Virus record (IMG/VR): IMGVR_UViG_3300044797_000094
Location: 1-64,000 of that record
Reading direction: 5' to 3' (one strand)
Source of the DNA: a virus
DNA: 64,000 bases
A program made the position numbers and the translations under genes. The notes beneath the pieces were generated by a model. That model saw only the letters and a list, made by a program, of their open reading frames with translations. It was not told the DNA's origin and did not search any database. Positions 16,618 to 24,980 of this stretch are shown in pieces. Numbering within the stretch: the first letter of the stretch is position 1; the number at the start of each line of letters is the position of its first letter.

Positions 16618-18198
16618 ATGCAAATAATTCGAGTGTCAGGAAACATCGATGGCGAAGACGTCGATTTCGGCGACGTGTGCCTTGACGACGGCCGACTGCA
16701 CTGTCGCTCGTCGTCAGGTCTTGGCCGACGAGTTATGCAAAGCATTCTTGACGAGCCCGTCTACAGCCCTCGAGGCGACGTTACAGCAATTGAAAATCCC
16801 GAAGAATTCTTTCTGCGGCTGCCGACAACCTACCGATCGTACGCGTTGCGGGCTTACCCAATCGATGACGGCTCGGCAGATGCCGCCGAGAAGGCGTTAA
16901 AGAGGGACGTCACAGGAGAGGCAAGAGATCAAACTGGTGAATGGACCTCGGGAGGCGCTTCGACAAAGCCAAGCGTAACGGGAACTCCACGCGTTCCGAA
17001 GCCTCCGACATCGAAGCCATCAAAGAAACCAAATGCCCCGAAGATTGATGAGGATGACGAAGAATCCGGCGGTCGATTCGCAAAGCCTCCCACGCAACGC
17101 GGAGAGATGGTCTATGCCAAGCGAGTCGGCACTGGCAAGAACGTGAAGATCGTTTTGTCCGACGGATCGACTGCGCCGGAGCACATGCAAAAACTGGCCG
17201 GAAGTATTCCGCCGGACTGGAGTGAAGTCAAGATCGCAAAAGATCCGTCAATGGACGTGCTCGTTACAGCAAGAGACCCAAACGGCAATTCGAAGTTGGT
17301 TTACAACGACGCCTACGAAAAACGGAATGAGGCGATTAAGTTTGTGCGTGCGGCGGATATGGTCGCGAATCATGATGTGATTTTGAAAGAGTTCGCCGAA
17401 GATCGACTCAAGTCGGAAACGAGAGAACAAGCGGACTGTGCTCGATTAATGTTGGCCCAGGCGACGAGACCCGGCAGCGAATCTGACAACAAGGGCGTCA
17501 GCAAATACTTCGGCAAATCATTGACTCCAGATGATGTTGTTCTAACGAAAAGCGACAATCCCAAAATCGCAATCATCGGCAAGCAAACCGACGCGCAAAA
17601 GAAAGCGGCCGCCAGCGGTAAAGATGTCGTCGCAATCAATGTCAATGGATCGCTCGTCGTCATCAAGGATAAGAAAACGAAGGCGGAATTATTGAAACGA
17701 GCCAACGAAGGCGGCGACTTGCACGACTCGACGTACTGGCTGAAATCGCACGGCGCGACGACGCTGGAGGGACGACATGTCGTTGAAGCTCCGGATGGGA
17801 CGCGGCTTAAATTTGTCGGAAAAGAAGGCGTCTTCCACGATCACCTGGTCAAAGATCCGGAAGTCGCGAAGATGCTTTTGGAACGCAAAGCGAAATCCGG
17901 CGACACAGGACAGTTATTCAACACGAACGAGATCAAGCTGCGAGATTACGTCAAGACAAAAGACGGCGGCGACTTCCTCTCGAAAGATCTGCGGACCGCT
18001 CGGGCGAACATGATTGCGATCGACGAAATCAATAAGATTCCGGCCCCGAAAACAGACAAGGAATACAAAGCCAAGCGTGATCTTGTGGGGCAGCGGGTGG
18101 CGCATGTGCTCGGAAACGAAATCGCACAGAGCCTAAAGTCATACATTTCGCCGGAATTGTTCTCAGATTGGAGAATCAACGCGGGCGTGCAGGGATGA
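16618..18198 (+). CDS. Type IB DNA topoisomerase-like protein of the head module
   Basis: 526 residues. The first 100 are unique; at about 104-116 lies EARDQTGEWTSGG, matching the linker in the portal fusion. The C-terminal half has topoisomerase IB signatures in order: TRPGSE (Arg284), KFVGKEGV (Lys402), SKDLRTAR (Arg459), LGNE (Asn500, where poxvirus enzymes have His and bacterial ones Asn) and SYISPE (Tyr509, the nucleophile). The enzyme would relax supercoils by a 3'-phosphotyrosine intermediate. The portal-adjacent position and shared linker suggest it is packaged or acts at the portal. A tyrosine recombinase is less likely because of the GK-x-G hairpin and KDLRT. Confidence 0.75.
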   Translation: MQIIRVSGNIDGEDVDFGDVCLDDGRLHCRSSSGLGRRVMQSILDEPVYSPRGDVTAIENPEEFFLRLPTTYRSYALRAYPIDDGSADAAEKALKRDVTGEARDQTGEWTSGGASTKPSVTGTPRVPKPPTSKPSKKPNAPKIDEDDEESGGRFAKPPTQRGEMVYAKRVGTGKNVKIVLSDGSTAPEHMQKLAGSIPPDWSEVKIAKDPSMDVLVTARDPNGNSKLVYNDAYEKRNEAIKFVRAADMVANHDVILKEFAEDRLKSETREQADCARLMLAQATRPGSESDNKGVSKYFGKSLTPDDVVLTKSDNPKIAIIGKQTDAQKKAAASGKDVVAINVNGSLVVIKDKKTKAELLKRANEGGDLHDSTYWLKSHGATTLEGRHVVEAPDGTRLKFVGKEGVFHDHLVKDPEVAKMLLERKAKSGDTGQLFNTNEIKLRDYVKTKDGGDFLSKDLRTARANMIAIDEINKIPAPKTDKEYKAKRDLVGQRVAHVLGNEIAQSLKSYISPELFSDWRINAGVQG

Positions 18199-18960
18199 AT
18201 AGCCTGTCTGTGGGCCATTTCCTTTCAAGACGGTGATGGAGCGTGCTGTAGGAAATATTATGAATCTCGCACCATTCAATGAGCGTTTTAGATTCTCCGT
18301 TGATCGTAATTGAATCATGTGTTCGAAATAACCTTCGCTTGGTTGACAATGTTTTTTCAACAGACCATCCACGGCGCAGGCGAAGGGAAATAGTTTTCGC
18401 TGTTGTGCCGAGCACTTCGGCCCACTCAGCAATGCAGAGCGATTTACCGGCATGTTTGAGAATGTGATTTGTGCGGCAGTTTCACGCCTGTTGAAGATCT
18501 GTGGCCCAGCGGACATTACCAGGCTCGTAGTTGCCACGCTGATCCGGAAATCTATCAAGAGAATGCTTCGGTGATGGCGCGCGTCCCATGTCATCCAGGA
18601 AATTCTGGAACGAATTATTCCAGTGCCCGCAAACAATAATGCCGTCCGCGCCATAACCTTTCATTGTTTTGTCTTTGCATCGTCGTCGCATCGCCAACCA
18701 GCACCTATATTCGAAGCGGTGCGTGTATCCGAGACGCCGCCGAGAGACTGCCGCTCTGCGTGAGCCGCACTTCAGGCAGCCGGAGGTCTTTCCTGATGTT
18801 AAATTGCCGGAGAACACCTCTTTCGCGGTACCGCAGGGCAGGCGCATTTGCAGTTCCAATATTTGAGGTATTTACGTCGCCCGAAAAACGATTCAACTGT
18901 CCAATTGCCAAATACTTTGCCAATTAAATTCGTATTGAATAAAGCCGGGTCAGATTTCAT
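18176..18960 (-). pseudogene. Broken HNH homing-endonuclease-like gene
   Basis: On the minus strand, AAGGAAG precedes ATG 18960. The three pieces read as one phage HNH protein: an N-terminal zinc part (YWNCKCAC), then MRRRCKDK, GYGADGIIVCGHW, SLDRFPDQRGNYEPGNVRWAT, then repeat-type DNA-binding segments (LCIAEWAEVLG, KTLIEWCEIHNISYSTLHHRL). It is disrupted twice. A tandem duplication of GCAGG (plus strand 18833-18842) shifts the frame in the zinc motif, and a TGA at 18482-18484 interrupts it just after QQA. Restoring both gives about 259 residues. The 3' end overlaps the topoisomerase end on the other strand. Confidence 0.85.
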
Positions 18961-19161
18961 CACGGCGACTTCCTTCAGTGCTTGGGAATGCGAAAATGGT
19001 CTCCCAGAAGTATAACAAAAATAAGACAGTCTTACATAAATCCAGAGCTGTTCTCGTCGTGGTTGACCGCCGTCACTCATTCCTGATCGACGATTGATTT
19101 AGTCGCCCCGCATCATTTCCGAATAAATTCTCAAAATTCTGTAAATCGTCATCAATTTCCG

Positions 19162-19189
19162 TTGACAACAATCCGATATCTGATATCAT
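19162..19189 (+). promoter_or_regulatory. Sigma70-type promoter
   Basis: TTGACA (19162-19167), 16-base spacer, TATCAT (19184-19189). It lies 44 bases before the start of the next gene and begins a new unit after the endonuclease relic. Confidence 0.7.
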
Positions 19190-19232
19190 GTCATCAGCAT
19201 GGTCGGCACGGCCCACAAAAAGGAACAAGAAA

Positions 19233-19481
19233 ATGGCGACAATCACCAGCGCACCAGAAAACGAACTAGATCTAGCCATCACTCGCGTTGAAGCGGGTAG
19301 TTACACAATCGTCTCCGCTGGGGGCGGCGCCGCGATCTATCTAATGCGCGGCGGACGGCAGATAGAGTTCTCTCGCGTGATTGACACTGATTGTGGCGTG
19401 ACATTTATCGTGCCACAACACGTCAACGAATATTGGAGTGGGATCTCTGATATGTCAGTTGAGAGGTCTGGCGGAGATTGA
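19233..19481 (+). CDS. Small hypothetical protein behind a strong promoter
   Basis: 82 residues from ATG 19233, with AGGAAC eight bases upstream; an in-frame ATG at 19188 lies inside the promoter -10. The protein is beta-rich (GSYTIVSAGGGAAIYLMRGGRQIEF) with few charged residues and no Cys pair. No family is recognised. Being first after a promoter, it may be an early or regulatory protein. Confidence 0.6.
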   Translation: MATITSAPENELDLAITRVEAGSYTIVSAGGGAAIYLMRGGRQIEFSRVIDTDCGVTFIVPQHVNEYWSGISDMSVERSGGD

Positions 19482-19508
19482 CTTTTTAGCTATTTTTTTA
19501 CTTTCCCC

Positions 19509-19541
19509 CCTCGGCCAACACTGAGCACGAGTCGGCCGAGG
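19509..19541 (+). other. Hairpin whose 3' arm contains the ribosome site
   Basis: CCTCGGCC (19509-19516) pairs perfectly with GGCCGAGG (19534-19541). The GAGG of the second arm is the only Shine-Dalgarno-like sequence before the ATG at 19543. The fold would hide it. No T-run follows, so it is not a normal terminator. Confidence 0.4.
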
Positions 19542-19542
19542 A

Positions 19543-19941
19543 ATGGTACGATACTTTCCGTGCCCTCTTTGCCATACCGAGTGGCGCGTCGCCGACATGG
19601 TGCGGCGAGCTGACGCTGCGTATCAGGAAGATATGCGACGCGCTGGACATGACGCACTCCTGGAGTGCGATGGAGCGACGTTTGAGGGCCTCGCGGACGC
19701 GGAAGCTACTCGCATCGAGGGCATCATCCGTCGCGGCGAGCGGCCAAACTGCACATGCGTGATCGTGTGCGGTCAGCGCCATTACGGCGATGCTGACGAG
19801 CGTATGACGGTCCGACGCCGCGCTATCACAGTACTGCGCAGACTCGCAAGCGATGGACATTCATCGCTCGACAAGTGTTCCGATGAGCAATTACTCGCTG
19901 AGATCACGCGACGCGGATTAATGCCGATGGCTGATGTGTAA
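19543..19941 (+). CDS. Zinc-finger hypothetical protein
   Basis: 132 residues. CPLC near residue 7 and a later CTCVIVC (about residues 74-80) could form a zinc site. The rest is Arg/Asp/Glu-rich and helical (RMTVRRRAITVLRRLASDG). The start is immediately after a stable hairpin that overlaps its ribosome site. No family recognised. Confidence 0.5.
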   Translation: MVRYFPCPLCHTEWRVADMVRRADAAYQEDMRRAGHDALLECDGATFEGLADAEATRIEGIIRRGERPNCTCVIVCGQRHYGDADERMTVRRRAITVLRRLASDGHSSLDKCSDEQLLAEITRRGLMPMADV

Positions 19942-20078
19942 CAGTGAATACCACCCAACTCGAAAACGGAGAGAGAGAATGAGCGATGCGACACCTACGT
20001 GTCGCCGGACGGGGGGTTAACTTTCATGGGCCGAGAGCCCGATGGCGAAAAACGCGAAGGTTCGCGAGGGGAATTTAT

Positions 20079-20546
20079 ATGAAAATTTATTGTGTAAAAT
20101 GTAACGGCGTGAATAATAACGGATCACTCCACTGCGATGAGGCGACGTCCACCGATGGATGGCATCCATCGTTGCCGCAGGCAATCCGGGATCTTGTAGA
20201 GACCGCAGAGCTGTGCGGCAGTGATTCGGATCAACTACTCTCTCTCGTCTGCCGCGATGTGTCGCTCGGCGTGCTTGACGACGTGGAGGGGCAGGATTTT
20301 GCGGCACTGCTGCGGATTCAGGACGAGATTCTCAAAATCGTTCTCTCATCGGCAACTGTCCCAGATGAATCCGACGACGAACTGTGGTCGGGAACCGGAA
20401 AAGAGGCTGCAAAAATGGAAGTCCTGCATACCGCCTCAGGATATATGCCTGCCTCTGACCCGTCCTCGGACGGGTCCACCGAATATCTCGATAGCGACGA
20501 TGCTTGGGTCGCTGAATTTGAGGCGAATGGCGGCTGTGACAATTAA
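20079..20546 (+). CDS. Hypothetical protein with N-terminal Cys pair
   Basis: 155 residues from ATG 20079, with GAGGGGA at 20066-20072 deciding the start over upstream ATGs. It begins IYCVKCNG, and further Cys are scattered, then an acidic, mostly helical protein ending in Asp/Glu-rich sequence. No family recognised. The acidic character is like small phage DNA-mimic or inhibitor proteins, but that is not evidence of such a role. Confidence 0.5.
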   Translation: MKIYCVKCNGVNNNGSLHCDEATSTDGWHPSLPQAIRDLVETAELCGSDSDQLLSLVCRDVSLGVLDDVEGQDFAALLRIQDEILKIVLSSATVPDESDDELWSGTGKEAAKMEVLHTASGYMPASDPSSDGSTEYLDSDDAWVAEFEANGGCDN

Positions 20547-20660
20547 TTGCGGCGATCCGGAGAGAGGTTTCGCCGGGGCTTACGCCTGAATTTCGTCTGT
20601 CTGACACGCGGCTGCTTGTGCCCGAAACCAGTGACAGAAATCTAAAACGCGAGCACCGCG

Positions 20661-21122
20661 ATGATTAATCTCGCCAATGCCGTCCGAGATCAGGACTATT
20701 GTTTGATCTCTGAATTTATGCAGGCAGAGTTTAAAGTGTCGCTAAATGCGGACGACATACGCCTAATTCTTGACATCCATTATCCCATCAACACGGAACC
20801 GGACGATTACCGGTTCCGGGATTGGACAAACGGAACGTGGGCCATATTCTTTCGGAATCGATTGAATCAACATGGGCTTCTCATCCTCGAAGCGAACAAA
20901 AAGCCGCGTGATATCCGCGTGGCTTGCGAACTCAGCATCGGCTTCGTGGAGATTGTTGAGACGGAAGAAATGAAACAAAGGCTGCGAAACGAGGCGATCA
21001 TTGAGGACCAAGCAACCCCTCGAACAAAATTGACCGCCAGCAATCCACAGATCGTGAATCCGGTTGATCGGATTGCGCGTCGTGTCACAAAGGCAAGATG
21101 CGAGACTCATGATGACAAATAA
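20661..21122 (+). CDS. Hypothetical protein, 153 residues
   Basis: A soluble alpha/beta protein with a Trp/Tyr-rich middle (DDYRFRDWTNGTWAIFF) and a basic C-terminus. It overlaps the following ribbon-helix-helix gene, so both are co-translated. No motif or family recognised. Confidence 0.55.
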   Translation: MINLANAVRDQDYCLISEFMQAEFKVSLNADDIRLILDIHYPINTEPDDYRFRDWTNGTWAIFFRNRLNQHGLLILEANKKPRDIRVACELSIGFVEIVETEEMKQRLRNEAIIEDQATPRTKLTASNPQIVNPVDRIARRVTKARCETHDDK

Positions 21123-21303
21123 AACGCGAGACAGGACTCCAATTCTTCTGCGAATTCCTCCAGAGATCTATGTGCCATTGCGGGAACAGGCTGATCAGAA
21201 TAATGTCAGCATTCAGCAAGAGGCGTTGCAAATCATCGGCGAGAGATTCGGCATTAATGAAATCCCGAAGCGGAAGCCGGGTCGACAGTCGCAGACGGCC
21301 TAA
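21109..21303 (+). CDS. Ribbon-helix-helix (Arc/CopG-like) protein
   Basis: 64 residues. The strand TPILLRIPPEIYVPLREQA and the helix NNVSIQQEALQIIGERFG follow the Arc pattern (beta strand, helix, turn, helix), which binds the major groove as a dimer. It overlaps the previous gene's end. Start could be ATG 21109 or 21112. It is likely a phage transcription regulator; targets may include the nearby promoters at 21594 and 23330, which is inference. Confidence 0.7.
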   Translation: MMTNKTRDRTPILLRIPPEIYVPLREQADQNNVSIQQEALQIIGERFGINEIPKRKPGRQSQTA

Positions 21304-21321
21304 ACCAGAAACGGAGCAAAC

Positions 21322-21588
21322 ATGGCCAAAATCGGAGACATGCCGGGCGACGTCTATTTTGGAAGTCCAGATAAACCGCTCCCGAATTGGCGAGAACATA
21401 TCGACGCCAACGAACCCGACGACATTGACGAGTTCACTCCGTTGAGCCCCGAAGCCCGAGAGAGACTCGCGGCAAAGCTCGGTATTAGTCCCGATGACGA
21501 AATCTTTGACGAGCCTGATCCCGGAGAACCGACGTCGCTCTACAGCGGAGACGGCGAGATTCATGAGCAGGGTGACATCCATTCGTGA
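21322..21588 (+). CDS. Acidic hypothetical protein, 88 residues
   Basis: ATG preceded by GGAG at seven bases. The protein is rich in Asp, Glu and Pro with a short helical core (SPEARERLAAKLGISPDDE). It is probably partly disordered. No family recognised. The next gene begins a new transcript from the promoter at 21594. Confidence 0.5.
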   Translation: MAKIGDMPGDVYFGSPDKPLPNWREHIDANEPDDIDEFTPLSPEARERLAAKLGISPDDEIFDEPDPGEPTSLYSGDGEIHEQGDIHS

Positions 21589-21593
21589 AATTG

Positions 21594-21622
21594 TTGACGA
21601 ATTGCTTGACACAGGGTAGGAT
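21594..21622 (+). promoter_or_regulatory. Promoter with TTGACGA element (copy A)
   Basis: TTGACG (21594-21599), 17-base spacer, TAGGAT (21617-21622), 35 bases before the start of the ribbon-helix-helix gene. A second TTGACA lies at 21606-21611. The paired arrangement is shared with three other promoters in the window. Confidence 0.65.
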
Positions 21623-21656
21623 GCCATCTGGCAGTTAAAATCATCGGAATCCATCA

Positions 21657-21890
21657 ATGAGCGAAGACGCGAAAAACAAAATCATCCATGTCGGCGTCAA
21701 AATGCCGATCAACATCTACGAAGCGGTGATGGCGAAGGCCAAATCGTGCGGCGTCAGTTGTCAGGCGATAATTCTTCGTGTGCTCTCTCGATCGACGAAA
21801 ACGAAATATGAGCCGCCGGTTGTCGGCAGGCCGAAGAAAGTCCCGGAACGAGGTTCAAGCCATGCGAACGAAACAAGCGGCGGAGACTGA
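21657..21890 (+). CDS. Ribbon-helix-helix regulator-like protein
   Basis: 77 residues with a CopG/Arc-like segment: HVGVKMPINIYEAVMAKAK then CGVSCQAIILRVLSRS. The basic C-terminal tail (GRPKKVPERG) may also touch DNA. It is the first gene after promoter copy A and may control its own promoter. It overlaps the acetyltransferase gene by 29 bases. Confidence 0.65.
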   Translation: MSEDAKNKIIHVGVKMPINIYEAVMAKAKSCGVSCQAIILRVLSRSTKTKYEPPVVGRPKKVPERGSSHANETSGGD

Positions 21891-22359
21891 TTGCCAGATT
21901 CGTTGGATGATTCTTCGAGACATGCCAAATATTCTGGCGATTGAAAAACGTGCGTTCGACTTTCCGTGGGATGAAGCCGACTTCAAAACAGCCCTCAAGC
22001 GGCGGTCATGTATCGGGATGGTCGCGGAGGAACACGAAGCGATCGTCGGTTATTTCGTTTACGATTTGTGTGATGGATTTATTCACGTGCTCAATCTGGC
22101 TGTCGATCCGACTCATGCTCGGCGTGGAATCGGAACAAAACTCATCACTCGGTTGATTGAAAAGATCTCGCAGCAACGGCGAACGCGGATTTGCATGGAA
22201 GTTCGAGAGAGCAATCTTGGCGCTCAGTTGTTCTTGAAAAATCAAGGATTCGTCGCTCAATGCATCGTGAAGAATCATTATTGCGACACAGGCGAAGAAT
22301 CCTACAGATTTGAGTACGAGCTGCCAGAATGCGGGATTCCGACGTTTGTTAAACGGTAA
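21862..22359 (+). CDS. RimI-like GNAT N-acetyltransferase
   Basis: 165 residues. The core GNAT motif A is clear: LNLAVDPTHARRGIGTKLI, with RRGIG binding acetyl-CoA pyrophosphate. Later YCDTGEESYRFEY resembles the C-terminal strand of RimI, the enzyme that acetylates ribosomal protein S18 and other N-termini. Start at ATG 21862 is chosen because the longer version lies wholly inside the previous gene. The substrate in phage infection is unknown; it might modify a host factor or small molecule. Confidence 0.85.
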   Translation: MRTKQAAETDCQIRWMILRDMPNILAIEKRAFDFPWDEADFKTALKRRSCIGMVAEEHEAIVGYFVYDLCDGFIHVLNLAVDPTHARRGIGTKLITRLIEKISQQRRTRICMEVRESNLGAQLFLKNQGFVAQCIVKNHYCDTGEESYRFEYELPECGIPTFVKR

Positions 22360-22413
22360 TTATTTGGTCCGAGATCGAGCGAAGCGGCGTGACTTGTGGG
22401 ACGTCCCTGCATA

Positions 22414-23319
22414 ATGGCTGAGTTGCCAAATAGATCCGATCTCGAAGCCCGATTCGCGAAACGGTTCGGCAGAATCGCTAGACGGCACATGCGTGAATTC
22501 CGCCAGCTTCTCGGCGACCCCCCGAACATTGACAACGTTCCTGAAGCCTTCTACGAAAAGATGCAGCGTGAAGTGGACGCGGAAACCTACGCGATTCTGC
22601 TGCTGATCTTCGACGATTCGGCGTTGCTTCACGGATGGAGCGGTCCTGATCAAGCAATGGCGTCATACGGCTGGGCGAAACAGAGAGCCGATGCGTTCTC
22701 TCAATCGTGGGCCGAGTCGACGCGAACGAAGTTGGAAAAAGGCTTTGAGAGACTGGAGGGACCAATTGCTCAACGCGAAGAAACCACAGAAGAGGCTAGA
22801 GAGTCGAATCGCACGATCCCCGCCGAACGAAAACCAGTCACTCAAAAAGAGGTCGATGAACTAATCGATTCGACATGGTCCCCGAAAACGATCGAAAGAT
22901 GGGCGGTCGACGAGACGACGACGGCGCAACACGCCGGCGGTGAAGCTGGCATTGAAGCGACGGTCGGCCTGAACGAAAACGACATTTGGCGTTGCGATTG
23001 GCGGCATGACAACGTGTGCGAGGAATGCTCGCCGCTTGACGAAAAGCCACGTTCTGTTTGGTCGGCAAAGTTCCCAGACGGTCCGCCGTCTCCACATTTT
23101 TTTTGCCGATGCTGGATTCAATATGCCCCAATTGGTGCGAATAAAAGCGCGGCGAGGAAAAGTCTTGAATCAAAAGCATTCGTCGATGCCTGGCACCGCA
23201 CAATCCCCGAAGCCGCCGAATGGCGTGCATATTGCCGAGAGAACGGCGTTGATGTCGAGAATCAAGCGAAATTCAAAGCATTCAATGTCAGCGAACCTCG
23301 GGCTTCAGATGGCGAATAG
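22414..23319 (+). CDS. SPP1 gp7 / Mu gpF-like head morphogenesis protein
   Basis: 301 residues; GTG 22396 is an alternative start. The C-terminal domain has the family hallmark: WRCDWRHDNVCEECSPLDEK, then PPSPHFFCRCWIQY, with paired Cys and the H-x2-CRC motif. The N-terminal part is helical and charged. Such proteins enter the prohead with the portal and help early head assembly or DNA ejection. It is oddly located among accessory genes about 6 kb after the portal fusion, whose end and the topoisomerase share a different linker motif. Confidence 0.8.
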   Translation: MAELPNRSDLEARFAKRFGRIARRHMREFRQLLGDPPNIDNVPEAFYEKMQREVDAETYAILLLIFDDSALLHGWSGPDQAMASYGWAKQRADAFSQSWAESTRTKLEKGFERLEGPIAQREETTEEARESNRTIPAERKPVTQKEVDELIDSTWSPKTIERWAVDETTTAQHAGGEAGIEATVGLNENDIWRCDWRHDNVCEECSPLDEKPRSVWSAKFPDGPPSPHFFCRCWIQYAPIGANKSAARKSLESKAFVDAWHRTIPEAAEWRAYCRENGVDVENQAKFKAFNVSEPRASDGE

Positions 23320-23329
23320 ATCGAAATTG

Positions 23330-23369
23330 TTGACGATTTATTGACATTGAGCCTTCAATCTGCTAAGAT
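23330..23369 (+). promoter_or_regulatory. Promoter with TTGACGA element (copy B)
   Basis: TTGACGA at 23330-23336, then TTGACA (23341-23346), 17-base spacer and TAAGAT (23364-23369). It lies 46 bases before the next gene and is close to consensus. Confidence 0.8.
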
Positions 23370-23414
23370 GAGGTCCGTCAATCACGAAGCCATTAACAAA
23401 ATAAGGAAGCGACG

Positions 23415-23831
23415 ATGTCTAAAGAATTTGGGATCGCAAGAAACACTGCGTCTGCTCAAGCGTGGCTTGATCAATGCGATGCGGTGTCGATCGTCGAAGA
23501 ACTGAACGATGAGTGGTTGGAATTTGCCTTCGATCCGTCAATCGAAGTATTCGCGGTTCCCGATCATCTCGTATGGTTTGATCAAGGGGCGGCTCCCGCC
23601 GAAGCGACTGAGATATTGAATGCTCGTCACAATACGAGCGATGACGAGGAATGGTTGAAAAGGCTTTTGTGTCGCATCGCGAGCGGTGACCAGGATATGG
23701 TCGCTGCGGAATTCCAAAAGATACCTTGTCTTGATAATGGATGGGACTGGGGAGACGTCTTGAATAAATTGCAAACTGGGGAAATCACCAGGGAAGATAT
23801 TGAGTATGCAATTCATGCGCCGCTTTGCTGA
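23415..23831 (+). CDS. Acidic hypothetical protein, 138 residues
   Basis: First gene after promoter B, with AAGGAAG before the ATG. It is acidic, with helical segments and a Trp-rich middle (CLDNGWDWGDVLNKLQ). No Cys pairs, membrane segment or known motif. A strong own promoter suggests high or early expression. Confidence 0.6.
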   Translation: MSKEFGIARNTASAQAWLDQCDAVSIVEELNDEWLEFAFDPSIEVFAVPDHLVWFDQGAAPAEATEILNARHNTSDDEEWLKRLLCRIASGDQDMVAAEFQKIPCLDNGWDWGDVLNKLQTGEITREDIEYAIHAPLC

Positions 23832-23843
23832 TCGGAGAAGGTG

Positions 23844-24029
23844 ATGCTTCTTGGCCGCTTTTACAGATTTCAATGCGATACCTGCGGCAAAACCGTCGAA
23901 TGCACGATCCTTCCAAAGAATTGGGTATGGATTAAAGGCGGACCGGAAGGCTTCAAGAAACACGCCTGCGAAGTCTGCAAATCTACAATTCCGAAAGAGA
24001 TTCGTCGTCCGTCAGGAATTCCGAACTGA
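23844..24029 (+). CDS. Small zinc-ribbon protein
   Basis: 61 residues with FQCDTCGKT and KHACEVCKST, a CxxC...CxxC ribbon. GGAG at 23834 supports the ATG at 23844; a GTG three bases earlier is possible. Function unknown; it is one of several such small proteins in this phage. Confidence 0.6.
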   Translation: MLLGRFYRFQCDTCGKTVECTILPKNWVWIKGGPEGFKKHACEVCKSTIPKEIRRPSGIPN

Positions 24030-24041
24030 AAGATGCGGCCA

Positions 24042-24980
24042 ATGAAAATCCTCGTCACCGGCGGAGCTGGCTACCTCGGGTCCGTGCTCGTAACGGATCT
24101 GCTGTATTCCGGATACGACGTCACAGTCCTGGATTTGTTCAAAGGCGATTCAAGCCGATCTTTGGTTGAATTGTGCGGATCGAAGGAAGTGCGGTTCACG
24201 CCGATCAAGGGGGATGTCCGCAACTTGACTGACCTCAGCGTCGCAATGGCTCGATGCGACATCCTAATTCCATTGGCGGCTATTGTTGGCGCTCCAGCAT
24301 GCGAGGATGATTGGGGCGCGACCAGCACAAACCTCAGCGCCATCGAACAAATGATTGGATTGCGATCGCAGAGCCAGGCAATCCTTTTTCCATGCACAAA
24401 CAGCGGCTACGGAATCAGCAGGCATCATGAAATCTGCGACGAAGAATCGCCACTGGCACCGATCAGTAAATATGGCAGATTGAAGGTAGCGGCCGAGAGG
24501 ATCGTCTTGAATGACGGAAACAGCGTGACATTCCGCTTCGCCACCCTGTTCGGTTGTTCCCCTCGAATGCGACTGGATTTGCTCGTCAATGACTTCGTTT
24601 ATCGGGCCGTGAAAGACCGGTCGATCATCGTGTTTGAGGGACACGCCAAGCGAAACTACTTGCACGTGCGAGATGCCTCAAGAGCCTTTCTCCACGCAAT
24701 CGAAAACTTCGAAGCGATGGAAGGCCGCCCGTACAATGTGGGCCTGTCAGACGCGAACCTGTCCAAGCTGGAGTTGTGCGAGCGAATCAAGCGACATGTG
24801 CCGGAACTGTTTTACAGCGAATCGCCGATTGGAGAAGATCCAGACAAGCGGGACTACGTCGTGTCGAACAAGCGAATTGAAGCGACTGGCTTCAAACCGA
24901 AGTATTCGCTGGACGATGGGATCAGGGAATTGATCAAGGCGTATTTGATGCTGGATGCCGCGAGATACAGGAACGCTTGA
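24042..24980 (+). CDS. NAD-dependent sugar-nucleotide epimerase/dehydratase
   Basis: 312 residues, an extended short-chain dehydrogenase. The N-terminal Rossmann motif is VTGGAGYLG. The active-site region has NSGYGIS and YGRLK (Tyr-x3-Lys), and RNYLHVRDASRAF follows as in epimerases. It acts on an NDP-sugar in the cytoplasm. It overlaps the next gene by one base and begins a sugar cluster with a C-methyltransferase and a second reductase. The exact sugar is not determined by sequence alone. Confidence 0.85.
   Translation: MKILVTGGAGYLGSVLVTDLLYSGYDVTVLDLFKGDSSRSLVELCGSKEVRFTPIKGDVRNLTDLSVAMARCDILIPLAAIVGAPACEDDWGATSTNLSAIEQMIGLRSQSQAILFPCTNSGYGISRHHEICDEESPLAPISKYGRLKVAAERIVLNDGNSVTFRFATLFGCSPRMRLDLLVNDFVYRAVKDRSIIVFEGHAKRNYLHVRDASRAFLHAIENFEAMEGRPYNVGLSDANLSKLELCERIKRHVPELFYSESPIGEDPDKRDYVVSNKRIEATGFKPKYSLDDGIRELIKAYLMLDAARYRNA

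Noticed and set aside
16618-18198. Phage integrase (tyrosine recombinase)
   Set aside because: The Lys hairpin, KDLRT motif and LGN...SYI end match topoisomerase IB better, and no att-like site or excisionase is nearby.
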